A DNA stretch of 64,000 nt from Bacteroidales bacterium (GTDB taxonomy: Bacteria; Bacteroidota; Bacteroidia; Bacteroidales; FEN-979). Positions 50,952 through 60,695 of the stretch are shown here, one piece after another. The position numbers and the translations under genes were made by a program. The stretch covers positions 1 to 64,000 of the forward strand of contig JANXZO010000044.1 of assembly GCA_025355465.1 (NCBI GenBank). Reading direction: 5' to 3'. The notes beneath the pieces were generated by a model. That model was not told where the DNA came from. It saw only the letters and a program-made list of their open reading frames with translations, and did no database searches. Each line of letters starts with the position of its first letter. The stretch's first letter is position 1.

Positions 50952-52660
50952 TGTTCCTTAGTTTGTAATTCACAATTGCATATTGCCAGCTTCCGGATGA
51001 TGGCCTTCTTCTCAGACCATCGCGGCACTACTTTCTGCAGGGCGTTCCGGTAGTTTCCTGCTGCTTTGGCCCATTGTTTTTTCCGGAGGTAATAATCTCC
51101 GGTGAGGGCCCAGACTTCAAAATAATCCGGGTTTGAAGCCTTGAATTCATCCAGGAAAGAGTTCGGTAACGCACCGGTACCATTTTGCTTAAGCGATAAA
51201 CTCAGTATGTTCCGCATTTCTCTGAAGCGCGCGAACTTTTTGTATTCTGCAGAGTTCAGAAACGGATCGGCTGGTATTGACTTTTCCGGAACCGAGATCT
51301 CTGTTTGCTGCTTAAGCGGCGCAAAGTTATGAAATATTTTGCTTAGATCGTAACAAACATAAGGGCCAATTTGCCATGGATCGGTGGATATCCAAACCAG
51401 CCGTTCTGCCGGTTTGAATATGACCGAATGATGCGCAATCAGCTGGTTTATCGCTTTCTCGTTTCCCATTCCTATCTCATTGTCGTTCAATCCTTTCCGG
51501 TCGCGAAGAATGCCTGCAAATGCAGGCACATCGAGGGGAACGGCCTTCATGATATCCTGTATCAGTCGTTTTTGCCGGTACACAGAAGCATTCTCATTTT
51601 TGTTGGAGATGTTCATCGGGTCGTTGACGAATGCCGGTGACTGAAAGTGGTTGGTACAGGTGATATGGCTGGCAGCCGGAAGCACCAGGGCAATATGAAA
51701 GGGTGATTTTTCAATGATGGCTGCCTTGTTGTCGGCGGCTGAACCAATCAGGATGGATTCCGAAACAAAGGTTTCCCTTCTTTGCGCGATAGCATAGGCT
51801 TCATCAATGTTTCCTGCATACTGAAGGATCTCTCTTGCCACGATGGAAATCGGGGTTCGGGCTGACCAGGGAATATCGGACTTGGCGGCATTAATGGTGA
51901 CGGTAAGTCCTTTTTCATTCATCCCTGAAACTGTGCCGATCATGCCTCCCCAGGTTATCATCATGAATGGGATCCCGGAATCGGGTTTCTCAAAACAGAT
52001 GATTTTATTTTCTGCAAACTCATCTCCAGCATAGAAATCAAAATTCCGACCGATAATCAATGAGCTGTCTCTGGTGTCTTTTCCCCAGGCTGCAAAACTT
52101 GTGCAGCCAACCAGGGCAATATTCTGAAGCGCATGTCCGATATCGTGGGCCGAATGGTAATTAAGCATCCGCTGGTAATTAGATCCGATAAAGTTGAACC
52201 TGGCAGAGGCAGAATGGGAGATGCCAAAAATCTCAAGCTGATACTCTCTGTCGATGTATTTGTCGATATCGCGGTTGAACCAATAGATGAAATATTTCAG
52301 AAAACGGAGGTAGAAATCAGATGGGATCATTTCGCGGATCCGGTCGATGAAGGCCTGTTCCTGTTTTTCAATCAGGTTCGCCGAGAGTTTTCCATTGATA
52401 ACTCCGCGTTCGAATGGTTTTCCTTCCAGGTACATCTCCCACAACCCGGAGCTGCTGCGCTGCAGCCAGTTGTTGCCGATGGATCTGAGCCCGCTGGCAT
52501 CGCTCTTCACCGCAACAGTAAAAATGGCTGTGTTACCGGCAACCGGAGGAGAGACCCGGGTTAACAGCGCATATGCCAGGACGGTAATTACAAGCAGGCC
52601 GGAAAAAATAGCAACAACCCATTTCAGCCGTTTAAACCGGGGAGATTTTCGATCAGCCAT
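50948..52660 (-). CDS. C45-type autoproteolytic acyltransferase/hydrolase (AAT-like, membrane-anchored)
   Basis: The 570-residue protein has an N-terminal membrane anchor (about 14-35), a C45/acyl-CoA:6-aminopenicillanate acyltransferase-like Ntn core with the Cys nucleophile Cys186 in VGCTSFAAWG, IIGRNFDFYAG, MMITWGGMIGTVSGMNEKGL and TCTNHF-like strands, and a helical TPR-like tail (about 500-570). C45 enzymes form or break amide/ester bonds by acyl transfer after self-cleavage before the Cys. Here it may release or acylate the product in the periplasm, given the anchor. It overlaps the FAD oxidoreductase by 8 bp. Confidence 0.78.
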   Translation of the reverse strand: MADRKSPRFKRLKWVVAIFSGLLVITVLAYALLTRVSPPVAGNTAIFTVAVKSDASGLRSIGNNWLQRSSSGLWEMYLEGKPFERGVINGKLSANLIEKQEQAFIDRIREMIPSDFYLRFLKYFIYWFNRDIDKYIDREYQLEIFGISHSASARFNFIGSNYQRMLNYHSAHDIGHALQNIALVGCTSFAAWGKDTRDSSLIIGRNFDFYAGDEFAENKIICFEKPDSGIPFMMITWGGMIGTVSGMNEKGLTVTINAAKSDIPWSARTPISIVAREILQYAGNIDEAYAIAQRRETFVSESILIGSAADNKAAIIEKSPFHIALVLPAASHITCTNHFQSPAFVNDPMNISNKNENASVYRQKRLIQDIMKAVPLDVPAFAGILRDRKGLNDNEIGMGNEKAINQLIAHHSVIFKPAERLVWISTDPWQIGPYVCYDLSKIFHNFAPLKQQTEISVPEKSIPADPFLNSAEYKKFARFREMRNILSLSLKQNGTGALPNSFLDEFKASNPDYFEVWALTGDYYLRKKQWAKAAGNYRNALQKVVPRWSEKKAIIRKLAICNCELQTKEQ

Positions 52661-54155
52661 TCCGTATTTTCTTTAAAAGTGATTCAATTCCAAGAATCTC
52701 TCCGCAGGTCATCACCGCGGCGATGGTTACCCCGAGTACACCGTGGATATTGGTATTCTGACCTGTAAAATAAAAATTCGGAATCTTGGTTTTCGGGAGG
52801 AGGGTTGTCATCAATGGATCCCGGTAATCTTTCCGGATGCCATACAGAGAACCTTCGGGAATGCCGGTATAATCGCGGTAGGTAAGTGGAGTGGAAATTT
52901 CCATGTGACTGATAGCGCCGGGCAGATCGGGAAAATACCGGGCTACAAAGGCCAGTAGTTTCCCGGCTCCTGACTGCTTCATTTCAAGATATTCACCTCC
53001 GCGTTTGCCAACAGAAGTACGTTCCCACGGGAGGTAGTCGTTGTAGTTCGAATAGGTCAGCACTGTAGCCGTCTCCGCAAATATTTGTCCTGCACGTTGG
53101 CAGGGTGTTGACAACAGCGCCATCTCCGGCCAGTCCGTATCACGCGCCGGAGGATTTCTCCATACATCCGTGGAATTGTGCATGTAATAATTCCTGTTGA
53201 GATAAGGGAATTTCTCCGGTTTCAATCCAAGGTGCAGGATAAATGATGCAGATGTATTCACAAGACTGTTGATACGCTTGCGAAAGGAGCTCCTTACCAT
53301 GTTTTCAGGCATCATTTGCAGGGTTTTCTGCGGATGAATTGAAGATATCAGCAGGTTTGACAGGAACAGCTCACCATCATGCGATTCCACCAAAAATTTC
53401 TGATTCATGTCGCGGATACTGACGATCTCCTTGTGGGTGAGAACCATACCGCCACTTGTTCTGATATTGTTGGTAAGAAGCTGAGCAATGCCGGAACTAC
53501 CCCCGACAATCCGGTATGCACCGGAAAGGAATGAATGGTTGATGATGGCTGCCGTGTGCTGGGGGGTGGCTTCACTGCCGGCATAAAGATAATTGTTGCC
53601 GGCAAGCACTGCCGATAGCGGAATCCTGCCATTCCGGGAGAACACGTTACCTCCAAGCGTCCGATACCAGTCCATGGCACCGGCAGTCCGGTAACGCTGT
53701 TCATGATTGTCTTCCGGCACCTGCAGATGGTACAGCGGGGAGGCCTCTGTAATTATTTGTAGATCCTTGATGTAAGCCTCCAAAACAGAGCGCGAACCCG
53801 GAAAGAGCGGCGAAAGACGATCAATAAAACCGTATGGATGCTGTGCTATCGGGAATTCGTCATCCCCGAACCGTATGTGGTCGAATCCGTCTGCATCAAG
53901 GGGCTGAAGGGACAAATTGCCGGTAATCCCTAAATATTTCCAGTAGCGGTTAAGTGTCTGGCCTTCACCCATACTGCCAATATAATGAACGCCTGTATCA
54001 AAGGAATGTCCGTGCCTGATAAAGCTTTGCAGGTTGCCTCCCGGGGTATGATGTTTCTCGATCACACAGACATTGAACCCTTCTTTGCTCAGGATATTAC
54101 CACAGACAAGTCCGCTGAGGCCGCTGCCGATAATGGTAACATCGAATTTTTTCAT
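52653..54155 (-). CDS. FAD-dependent oxidoreductase, phytoene desaturase/CrtI-like
   Basis: The 500-residue protein opens with an FAD-binding GxGxxG: DVTIIGSGLSGLVCGNIL, then IEKHHTPGGNLQSF and HSFDTGVHYIGSMG; the C-terminus has FYFTGQNTNIHGVLGVTIAA. This is the CrtI/CrtO/retinol-saturase family, which desaturates, isomerises or reduces conjugated chains. I start at the ATG at 54155; an earlier TTG at 54167 is possible. In a polyene-like cluster it would act on the double-bond system of the chain. It lies 8 bp after the MMPL fusion gene. Confidence 0.83.
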   Translation of the reverse strand: MKKFDVTIIGSGLSGLVCGNILSKEGFNVCVIEKHHTPGGNLQSFIRHGHSFDTGVHYIGSMGEGQTLNRYWKYLGITGNLSLQPLDADGFDHIRFGDDEFPIAQHPYGFIDRLSPLFPGSRSVLEAYIKDLQIITEASPLYHLQVPEDNHEQRYRTAGAMDWYRTLGGNVFSRNGRIPLSAVLAGNNYLYAGSEATPQHTAAIINHSFLSGAYRIVGGSSGIAQLLTNNIRTSGGMVLTHKEIVSIRDMNQKFLVESHDGELFLSNLLISSIHPQKTLQMMPENMVRSSFRKRINSLVNTSASFILHLGLKPEKFPYLNRNYYMHNSTDVWRNPPARDTDWPEMALLSTPCQRAGQIFAETATVLTYSNYNDYLPWERTSVGKRGGEYLEMKQSGAGKLLAFVARYFPDLPGAISHMEISTPLTYRDYTGIPEGSLYGIRKDYRDPLMTTLLPKTKIPNFYFTGQNTNIHGVLGVTIAAVMTCGEILGIESLLKKIRNG

Positions 54156-54163
54156 GTTCCAGT

Positions 54164-57100
54164 TCAATTTAACGCAGGTCGCCGTGTGATCACCAAAAGA
54201 TTATTGGATGTGAACTTTTTCAGGTCAAGAACCTGCAATTCCATGCCATATTCTGCTACGATTTCATGGATATTTGCCACGGTGGTAAAAAAGAGGGTTT
54301 TGTCGTTGCCGGTAGTTTTATTAAAGCCGATCCGAGTTGATAAAAATTCGGTAAGCTTCGACTTCTTATGACGTTTTGTGAGTTCGGCGTTGGCTTCTCT
54401 GATAAGGATCACGCCTCCCGGATTAAGGTTCTCAAGACATCGCCGGAGCAGGTACTCCTGCTTTGGAGGCGGCAAGTAATGGAGTATATCACTCAGCAGA
54501 TATCCATCCTGCGGCAAAATGTCAAATTCTGAAACATCGGCACAGGTGAAAGTAATCCGATCCTCTTTATCATAGGCGTTTTCAGCCACCCTTATTTTTT
54601 CAGCATCGTAGTCCACTCCGGTAATCCGACGTTCAGCAGCAGTAAAGGCCAGCATGTATGAGATGAAACCATAGCCGCATCCCAGGTCTAATATATCACC
54701 TTTTACCGGCAGTAACCGGCAGTAATCCGAATAGTTGTTTTCCAGGCTGAGCTTGGCTTTCAGGTACCATTCGATAACCGGCCCTTTAAAGATATAGTTA
54801 AGAATCAGCCTTCGACGGTAGTAGGTGCCGTTTCCTTCTTCGGCTTTAATCTTTTCATATTCCTTCACATAATACTTCCGGAACTGTTTTGAACGGGTCA
54901 CATAATCCCCGCCAAAACCGGGATCGTTGCAGGCTACCCTTGGAAGGACGCGCATGGTGAGATAATTCGGGCGTCCCCAGAAAGTATCCTTTGGAAGAAA
55001 GTCTCCGGACCCAAAAACAACCAGGGGGATGACATCCACCTTCAATTTTTCAGCCAGGTAGAATGCACCACGGTGAAAGCGTTGTATTTTATGATCAGCT
55101 GAACGATGCCCTTCGGGGAAGATGAGAATAGAGAACCCCTCGCTGACTTTTTCTCTCAGGTCGCCCATGATGCTGTCAATCCCGTTCTCCACATTTGAGA
55201 AATTGGCAAGGTGTGCGATCGGACCGAATACCGGTGATTTGTGGACCCAGGTTGTGGTAAGAATGATAATTTTGGGATAAAGTCTTAAAAAGGCCGGAGT
55301 TTCTATCAGTGACTGATGGTTGCTTATGATAATACCCGGGGTAGAAAAATCCTCCCCGCGGGGGTTGTCATACTTCCTGGCCCATGCAAAAGTAAATGCG
55401 ATATAGGCTTTTGAGAGTTTGGAAAACATCCAGTGAAACCAATACTCTTTTCGTTTTTTCCGGACCGGAACAAACAGGTACATGATCCATCCCAGAATCA
55501 TAAGCAGGAGGGCAATAGCTACGATGTTGCCCCAGGTGACAAACGTTTTAATCACAATGCGGGCGGTTACCGGGAACTTTTTTCTGGCGGTCCGGTCGGT
55601 GATCAATGCATTGAAGAGAAATGGCGGTATGACAAAGGTGATCATAACCACTGAAACAATGCCTACCAAGGCAATCATTGCAATGGAATGAAGGGCAGGA
55701 TGCCGGGCGAAAAAGAGGGCGCCGACGCCAAAAATTGTTGTTACCGATGAGAGGAAAATCGACACCTTGTAAGCGCTGATATCGTTTTTTTCGAATTTGT
55801 AGTCGTGTTGCAACCCCCGGACCATCAGGATGCTGTAATCCACGCCAAGGCCGAAAATAAAGGAGGAGATAATGATGTTGAAGATGTTGAACCGGGTGCC
55901 GGTCAGCCCCATGAAACCGAGGGTTATCAGCCAGCTGATAAACATCGGGAGGGCCGCTATGATGCCGAGTTCTATGCGCCCGAAGGAGATTACCAGCAAT
56001 ATGGATACAAAAAGCATGGACAACATGACCAGGAGGTCGAAATCATGTTTTACCGAGGCAATGAACTTATCGGTGAGAAGCTGTTTATCGAACATGACAT
56101 TGCCGGAAGCCTTGTTAAACATCTCATATACCGCAGGCTTATTCTCCTCCTTCACTTTCAGGATGGACGATATAAGTGTGATTCCGGGCTTTACCGTGAG
56201 CCAGTCTGCAACAAGCGGGTTGGACAAAAGTTCTGGATCGCCGGCCGAAAGTGGTTGATACAGTTCATTAATCATGTTGAAAAAGCCATCAAAAGCGCCA
56301 CTTTTAAAGCCAAGCAGGGCAGCCTCTTTTTCAAGGGTATTTCGAAGGATCATTTTCCGGTCAGAAGTCCAGTAGCCATTCCATTGGCTGATTTTGATCC
56401 GCTGCAGGGAGTCGGATTGGAGCAAATGACCTGCACCGGAGACCTGCGAAACCAGCGCATTTCGTGTTGCTGACGACAAGAGGGGGTTCAGTTTTTCGTG
56501 GTTTTTCAGTGCCTCTTCGGAGTTTCTGCCGGTGGATACAAGGTATATATTCTTCAACTTAAAATCGCTGATCCTGCTCAGGTGAGACTCGGCGTTCGAC
56601 AAGGCAGGTGTTACATAGCTCAAGGAGGACATGTTTTTTTCGAAGCCGGCCCTTTTTGCGAAAAACAGGCTGGCGATAATCAATACCAGAAGTATTCCTG
56701 TGAGATAGGGATTCTTGTCAAACCTGATGGTTGCGAATTTATCCACCCACGATGGCTGGTGGCGGGTAAACGCCCTGGCAGATTTTTGTGTGAGGAACTG
56801 GGGGAGGAAAGCCAGGGCGAAAAAAGCGGCGCCGAGAACACTCAATGCGGCAAACCAACCAAGATCGTTTAACACCGTGGACTCAAGGAATATCAGACAA
56901 AGGAATGCACCGGCGGTGGTCAGACTGCAAACAACGATGGTTTGCGACATCTCGCGCAGCACCGCTTCGATGTTTCCTTTCCTCCTGAAGTGATTGATCA
57001 TGTAAAGTGCGTAATCAACAATCAATCCGAGAATTACTGATCCTATGCCCAGGGATATAGCGGAAATTTTTCCCCGGGTCAGATAGAGGATTGCCAAGGC

Positions 57101-58033
57101 CATTCCGCCACCGAAAATTGCCGGAAGCAGTCCCAGTAAAGGAACCCTGAGACTCCGAAAATACCAGCCGAGCAGCAAGAAGATGAGTGAGAATGCAATG
57201 GCGAGGGTAACTGCAATGTCCTTCTTTAGCTGAGTTGCATTGGACACGGACACAGCGACCGAACCGAAAAATTCGGCGTTAACGTGTCCTTTTCCATCAT
57301 TCGAGAGTTGTTTTATGGTTTGGGTCAGACCTTCAATAAGTTGAGTGTTTTTTGACGTCTCGTTGACCGTGTTTGCAGGAGAGATAAAAATCAGTAAATG
57401 TTGAAGATCTTGTGTGAAAATGCTGCCATTGTAAACAACAAAGTTGCTGCCTGCCTGCAATGAACTGAGCTTTTTAAAGGCGAGGTTGGTCAGTGCAAGG
57501 GGATCCTGCATGATGCGCTTTTTCAGGACTATGCTGCCTGGCGAAAGCAGGATGCGATAATCCTTTTGCAGCGCCTTTTTTATTGCATCGGAGCCAATGA
57601 TTGAGTCGATCTTAAGATAGTCTTTTTCATCCAGGAAAGAGGGCAGATGTCCGGTTACCAGGCTTGTCATTATTTCCATCAGGGAATCGGATGCCCTGAA
57701 CGAAATACTGCGGATAAAAGCGCTGTCGTACCGATAGGAGAGTGAATCAACCAACCTGGCGCCGAATGCCTGCAAAGAATCGGGACTGGCTGCAGCAAGT
57801 GTGTCTTTGAGTGAAATGGTGATGATCAGTTTATCGGTCAGTTTCAGGTTCCCGACAACATAGTTTGTTTGGTCTTTGGTTCCTTTGCCGGGCAGACTCT
57901 TCAGAATATCTTCCTCGAACCTGATCCGTGAGGCAAAGACTAGAATAAGGATCAGAAAAGAGAGTAGAACCAGGTAAAACAGGATCCGGTTGCGGTTAAA
58001 GAAGTTATACAGTGAGATAAAAAAGTTCGACAT
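54164..58033 (-). CDS. Trifunctional MMPL exporter / PlsC-type acyltransferase / SAM methyltransferase
   Basis: The 1289-residue protein has three parts. (1) An MMPL/RND exporter (about 1-860) with 12 membrane helices and two periplasmic loops; typical blocks are GIGSVILGLIVDYALYMINHF and FIFGLGVDYSILMVRGL. (2) A lysophospholipid acyltransferase (about 885-1070): ISNHQSLIETP and LIFPEGHRS. The catalytic HX4D is HX4E here (H-QSLI-E). (3) A methyltransferase (about 1100-1289): ILDLGCGYGFISYML, ENLNPGGVILIREA. The fusion is known from Bacteroidota annotations and accompanies lipid-like secondary-metabolite clusters. It probably acylates and exports the product. It lies 8 bp before the CrtI-like gene. 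Confidence 0.88.
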   Translation of the reverse strand: MSNFFISLYNFFNRNRILFYLVLLSFLILILVFASRIRFEEDILKSLPGKGTKDQTNYVVGNLKLTDKLIITISLKDTLAAASPDSLQAFGARLVDSLSYRYDSAFIRSISFRASDSLMEIMTSLVTGHLPSFLDEKDYLKIDSIIGSDAIKKALQKDYRILLSPGSIVLKKRIMQDPLALTNLAFKKLSSLQAGSNFVVYNGSIFTQDLQHLLIFISPANTVNETSKNTQLIEGLTQTIKQLSNDGKGHVNAEFFGSVAVSVSNATQLKKDIAVTLAIAFSLIFLLLGWYFRSLRVPLLGLLPAIFGGGMALAILYLTRGKISAISLGIGSVILGLIVDYALYMINHFRRKGNIEAVLREMSQTIVVCSLTTAGAFLCLIFLESTVLNDLGWFAALSVLGAAFFALAFLPQFLTQKSARAFTRHQPSWVDKFATIRFDKNPYLTGILLVLIIASLFFAKRAGFEKNMSSLSYVTPALSNAESHLSRISDFKLKNIYLVSTGRNSEEALKNHEKLNPLLSSATRNALVSQVSGAGHLLQSDSLQRIKISQWNGYWTSDRKMILRNTLEKEAALLGFKSGAFDGFFNMINELYQPLSAGDPELLSNPLVADWLTVKPGITLISSILKVKEENKPAVYEMFNKASGNVMFDKQLLTDKFIASVKHDFDLLVMLSMLFVSILLVISFGRIELGIIAALPMFISWLITLGFMGLTGTRFNIFNIIISSFIFGLGVDYSILMVRGLQHDYKFEKNDISAYKVSIFLSSVTTIFGVGALFFARHPALHSIAMIALVGIVSVVMITFVIPPFLFNALITDRTARKKFPVTARIVIKTFVTWGNIVAIALLLMILGWIMYLFVPVRKKRKEYWFHWMFSKLSKAYIAFTFAWARKYDNPRGEDFSTPGIIISNHQSLIETPAFLRLYPKIIILTTTWVHKSPVFGPIAHLANFSNVENGIDSIMGDLREKVSEGFSILIFPEGHRSADHKIQRFHRGAFYLAEKLKVDVIPLVVFGSGDFLPKDTFWGRPNYLTMRVLPRVACNDPGFGGDYVTRSKQFRKYYVKEYEKIKAEEGNGTYYRRRLILNYIFKGPVIEWYLKAKLSLENNYSDYCRLLPVKGDILDLGCGYGFISYMLAFTAAERRITGVDYDAEKIRVAENAYDKEDRITFTCADVSEFDILPQDGYLLSDILHYLPPPKQEYLLRRCLENLNPGGVILIREANAELTKRHKKSKLTEFLSTRIGFNKTTGNDKTLFFTTVANIHEIVAEYGMELQVLDLKKFTSNNLLVITRRPALN

Positions 58034-58062
58034 AGTTATTTTAAAACACAGTTGTTAAGCCT

Positions 58063-59274
58063 TCAATGTTCATCGGTTTTGACTGGTTTGGTTTTTCTGA
58101 AAACTGAGAGTAGCAGGTAGGTAATGAGTCCGCTGGTTGCCCCAAGGATCACTCCGAATACGACGCTTCCCACAAGGTATTGAACCAGATTACTCCTGAT
58201 CCACTGAAAATCTATGCCCGGAGAGTAGGACATGGAGGAGGAGTTCTGACCCAGCACAATACCGCCTGTATGATAACTGGCGAACAGGATAACCGGCAGG
58301 AGTGGAGGCAGGCTGATATTGGAAAACGCCACAGTGAGGAAGCGGTTGAGGCGCAGCAGGTAAGCGATTCCGAACGATGCCATGATCTGCCATCCCCAGA
58401 TGGGTATGACTCCCATGAACATACCAACGCCCACTGAACAGGCAATGCGGGTATTACTGTCGGCGCTGTCAAGAAAATATTTCCGGATAAACTCCCGCGC
58501 TGATTTTTTACGCATGTTTTTGAAAAACAGGAATGGCCGCACCCAAAGCAGGGCCATAAATACAAGGATACTGTTTACAATACTGACCCGTGAAAAGTCG
58601 CGAAATTTCCGGAAGTGAGACACCCTGCTCTCCTTCGGGGCGTAATAAACTTTAACAGGAACCGAAAGTATTTTCACCCCGGCCCAGGCGAGACGTACGA
58701 GCACCTCCACCTCAAACTCATATTTTTTGGTGTAGAACCGGCCAAGGTCACGAACGCAATCAAGCGGATACAGGCGGTAGCCGGTTTGTACGTCGGGAAC
58801 GGTTTGGCCTGTCTCGACTTTAAACCAGAAAATCGAGAACTTGTGGCCGAAGCTACTTGTTCCCGGAACGGCTTCCTGAACCATGTTCCGCGCACCAATG
58901 ATCATGGCATCGGGATTACTTTCTATAGCTTCCAGGAAGGAAGGGATGTCTTCAGGGAAATGCTGACCATCGCTGTCGAGCGTGAGGGCATAACGAAAAC
59001 CCTGGCTTATGGCATATTTAAAACCTTGCCGTAACGCCCATCCTTTGCCCGTATTCTGCGCGATATCGATGCGCTTAACCTGTGGAAAAGCATTCAGGAT
59101 GGCTGACGTGTTATCTGTCGATCCATCGTTTACCACAATTACGTCACGGCAATAAAGGAGCGTGTTTTGCAATACCTCAGAAAGTGCATGATCATTGTTA
59201 TATGTGGCAATCATCACGCAGCACCTGAGTTCGGCCATTTTAGCTGGGATCCGGGTGATTTCTGGCATCACCAA
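58063..59274 (-). CDS. Glycosyltransferase family 2 with C-terminal DUF2062 domain
   Basis: The N-terminal GT2 domain (about 15-235) shows MIATYNNDHALSEVL, VVNDGSTDNTSAIL, the DSDGQH metal site and FEVEVLVRLAWAGVKIL, the pattern of dolichyl-phosphate-mannose-synthase-like GT2 enzymes. After it come a membrane helix (about 242-262) and a DUF2062 domain (about 280-395; VGVGMFMGVIPIWGWQIM, FSNISLPPLLPVILFASY). The combination recurs beside MMPL exporters in aryl-polyene-type clusters. A likely job is transfer of a sugar to the lipid product or carrier. Starts at codons 1, 3 and 13 are possible; the promoter box 31 bp upstream allows all. Confidence 0.84.
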   Translation of the reverse strand: MVMPEITRIPAKMAELRCCVMIATYNNDHALSEVLQNTLLYCRDVIVVNDGSTDNTSAILNAFPQVKRIDIAQNTGKGWALRQGFKYAISQGFRYALTLDSDGQHFPEDIPSFLEAIESNPDAMIIGARNMVQEAVPGTSSFGHKFSIFWFKVETGQTVPDVQTGYRLYPLDCVRDLGRFYTKKYEFEVEVLVRLAWAGVKILSVPVKVYYAPKESRVSHFRKFRDFSRVSIVNSILVFMALLWVRPFLFFKNMRKKSAREFIRKYFLDSADSNTRIACSVGVGMFMGVIPIWGWQIMASFGIAYLLRLNRFLTVAFSNISLPPLLPVILFASYHTGGIVLGQNSSSMSYSPGIDFQWIRSNLVQYLVGSVVFGVILGATSGLITYLLLSVFRKTKPVKTDEH

Positions 59275-59304
59275 AGTCGACTTTTATAAGGTCGTAACAT
59301 GTAA

Positions 59305-59312
59305 CAAAAGTA
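59305..59312 (-). promoter_or_regulatory. Candidate -7 box for the GT2-DUF2062 gene
   Basis: Minus-strand TACTTTTG, 30 bp upstream of the start codon, in the 70-bp divergent region. Leader about 26 nt. It could head the run of minus-strand genes down to about 49680. Confidence 0.42.
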
Positions 59313-59332
59313 GCAAAATTAGCGGATTTGAG

Positions 59333-59340
59333 TAAATTTG
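59333..59340 (+). promoter_or_regulatory. Candidate -7 box for the first plus-strand radical SAM gene
   Basis: Plus-strand TAAATTTG ends 4 bp before the ATG at 59345, which predicts a leaderless transcript if used. The -33 is not evident. Confidence 0.38.
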
Positions 59341-59344
59341 CATT

Positions 59345-60685
59345 ATGAAGATCCTGTTGATAAATCCGCCGCGCTCACCGGAAAACAATATCCTGAAATT
59401 TGCGCCCGAGGATGCAAAACATTTTATCCATAAAAAACTGATCGGTCCGCCGCTGGGTCTTCTTACCATTGCCGCTTCTGTGAAGGATCACGATGTTGTA
59501 TTGTTCGATACCAAAGGTGAATATGACCTTGTTCCGGATACACCGCCGCTGGCAGAACTTGTCAGGTTGCTTCTTGCGAAGCACCGGCCTGAAGTGGTAG
59601 GCGTGACCACCATCACCTCTGAGTTTGATTTTTCGGTAGAGATACTCCAGACGGTTAAACAAACTGATCCCGCCATTCTCACCATTGCCGGCGGGCTTCA
59701 TGCCACTCTTTGCCCTAGGGATTTCACCGATTTGTCGGTGGACATTGTGATTCCCGGACAATCGCCGCATGTTTTCAGGAATGTGATCCTGGCAAAGGAG
59801 AAAGGTCTTCGCTATGAATCTGTTTCGGGCATTTATATCAACGGTCTGGCTGGTTTGAAAAAAACTGTGGGCAAACCCGGAAAATGGGATAGTGCCAATG
59901 CAGACTACCTCATGCCCGACCGCAGTCACCTAAGCCGTTGGATCGAAACCTACAAAGTAGGCAACAGCCCGTTTCCGAGTACTTATGTTTTTACTTCACT
60001 GGGATGTCCGTATAAATGCACCTTTTGTTCCATCTGGACCCAGTTCAAAGGAAAATATTACCAGCGTAGCATCGAAAGTCTAATCGCTGAGCTTAAATCC
60101 ATCGACGAATATCCGGTAGTCCGCTTTGCTGATGCAAATACCGTTGTGGATGAACACTTCATGCTCGACCTGTTCCGGCGCATTGAGGAGGAGGGGATCA
60201 AAAAGACATTTATCATGGATATTCGCGCAGATGTGGCAGCACGCCGGCCGGATATCATTGCAAAGCTGGCTGCCGGGGGGCTGAAAGTTGTGATATGCGG
60301 GTTCGAATCATTCCGCGATGAGGAGCTCAAACGATATCATAAGGATTCTCCGGCAGTGGACAATCAGACAGCGGTGCGGGTTTTTGAGGAAAACGGTATT
60401 ATGGTAAGGGGCAATTATGTGATTCCCAACGACTACACCGATGCCGATTTCAAAGCGCTGGCCGAATATTCCGACAGAAATCGCGTGGTATATGCCGGTT
60501 ACACGGTGCTGACGCCCATGCCCGGAACGATCTATCACAAAGAGGTGAGAGACCGGATCGTCGATTTTAATTACCGCAAGTACAACTTCTTTAATTCGGT
60601 GATGCAAACCACACTGCCCCATGATGAATTTCATCATCGTGTCGGCAGTTTGTGGCTCATTAAAAAGGGGAAGGATGTTATTTAA
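59345..60685 (+). CDS. B12-binding-type radical SAM enzyme
   Basis: The 446-residue protein begins KILLINPPRSPENNI, the usual opening of the B12-binding/radical SAM family, with VVGVTTITSEFDFSVEIL and IAGGLHATLCPRDF in the Rossmann half. The 4Fe-4S motif is SLGCPYKCTFCSIWTQFKG, followed by VRFADANTVVDEHFMLDLF and VRGNYVIPNDYTD. The cobalamin His is not seen. It pairs with the next gene 10 bp downstream and is transcribed opposite to its neighbours. A role in remodelling the acyl chain or its head group is inferred from context only. Confidence 0.85.
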   Translation: MKILLINPPRSPENNILKFAPEDAKHFIHKKLIGPPLGLLTIAASVKDHDVVLFDTKGEYDLVPDTPPLAELVRLLLAKHRPEVVGVTTITSEFDFSVEILQTVKQTDPAILTIAGGLHATLCPRDFTDLSVDIVIPGQSPHVFRNVILAKEKGLRYESVSGIYINGLAGLKKTVGKPGKWDSANADYLMPDRSHLSRWIETYKVGNSPFPSTYVFTSLGCPYKCTFCSIWTQFKGKYYQRSIESLIAELKSIDEYPVVRFADANTVVDEHFMLDLFRRIEEEGIKKTFIMDIRADVAARRPDIIAKLAAGGLKVVICGFESFRDEELKRYHKDSPAVDNQTAVRVFEENGIMVRGNYVIPNDYTDADFKALAEYSDRNRVVYAGYTVLTPMPGTIYHKEVRDRIVDFNYRKYNFFNSVMQTTLPHDEFHHRVGSLWLIKKGKDVI

Positions 60686-60695
60686 CCTTTGAACA

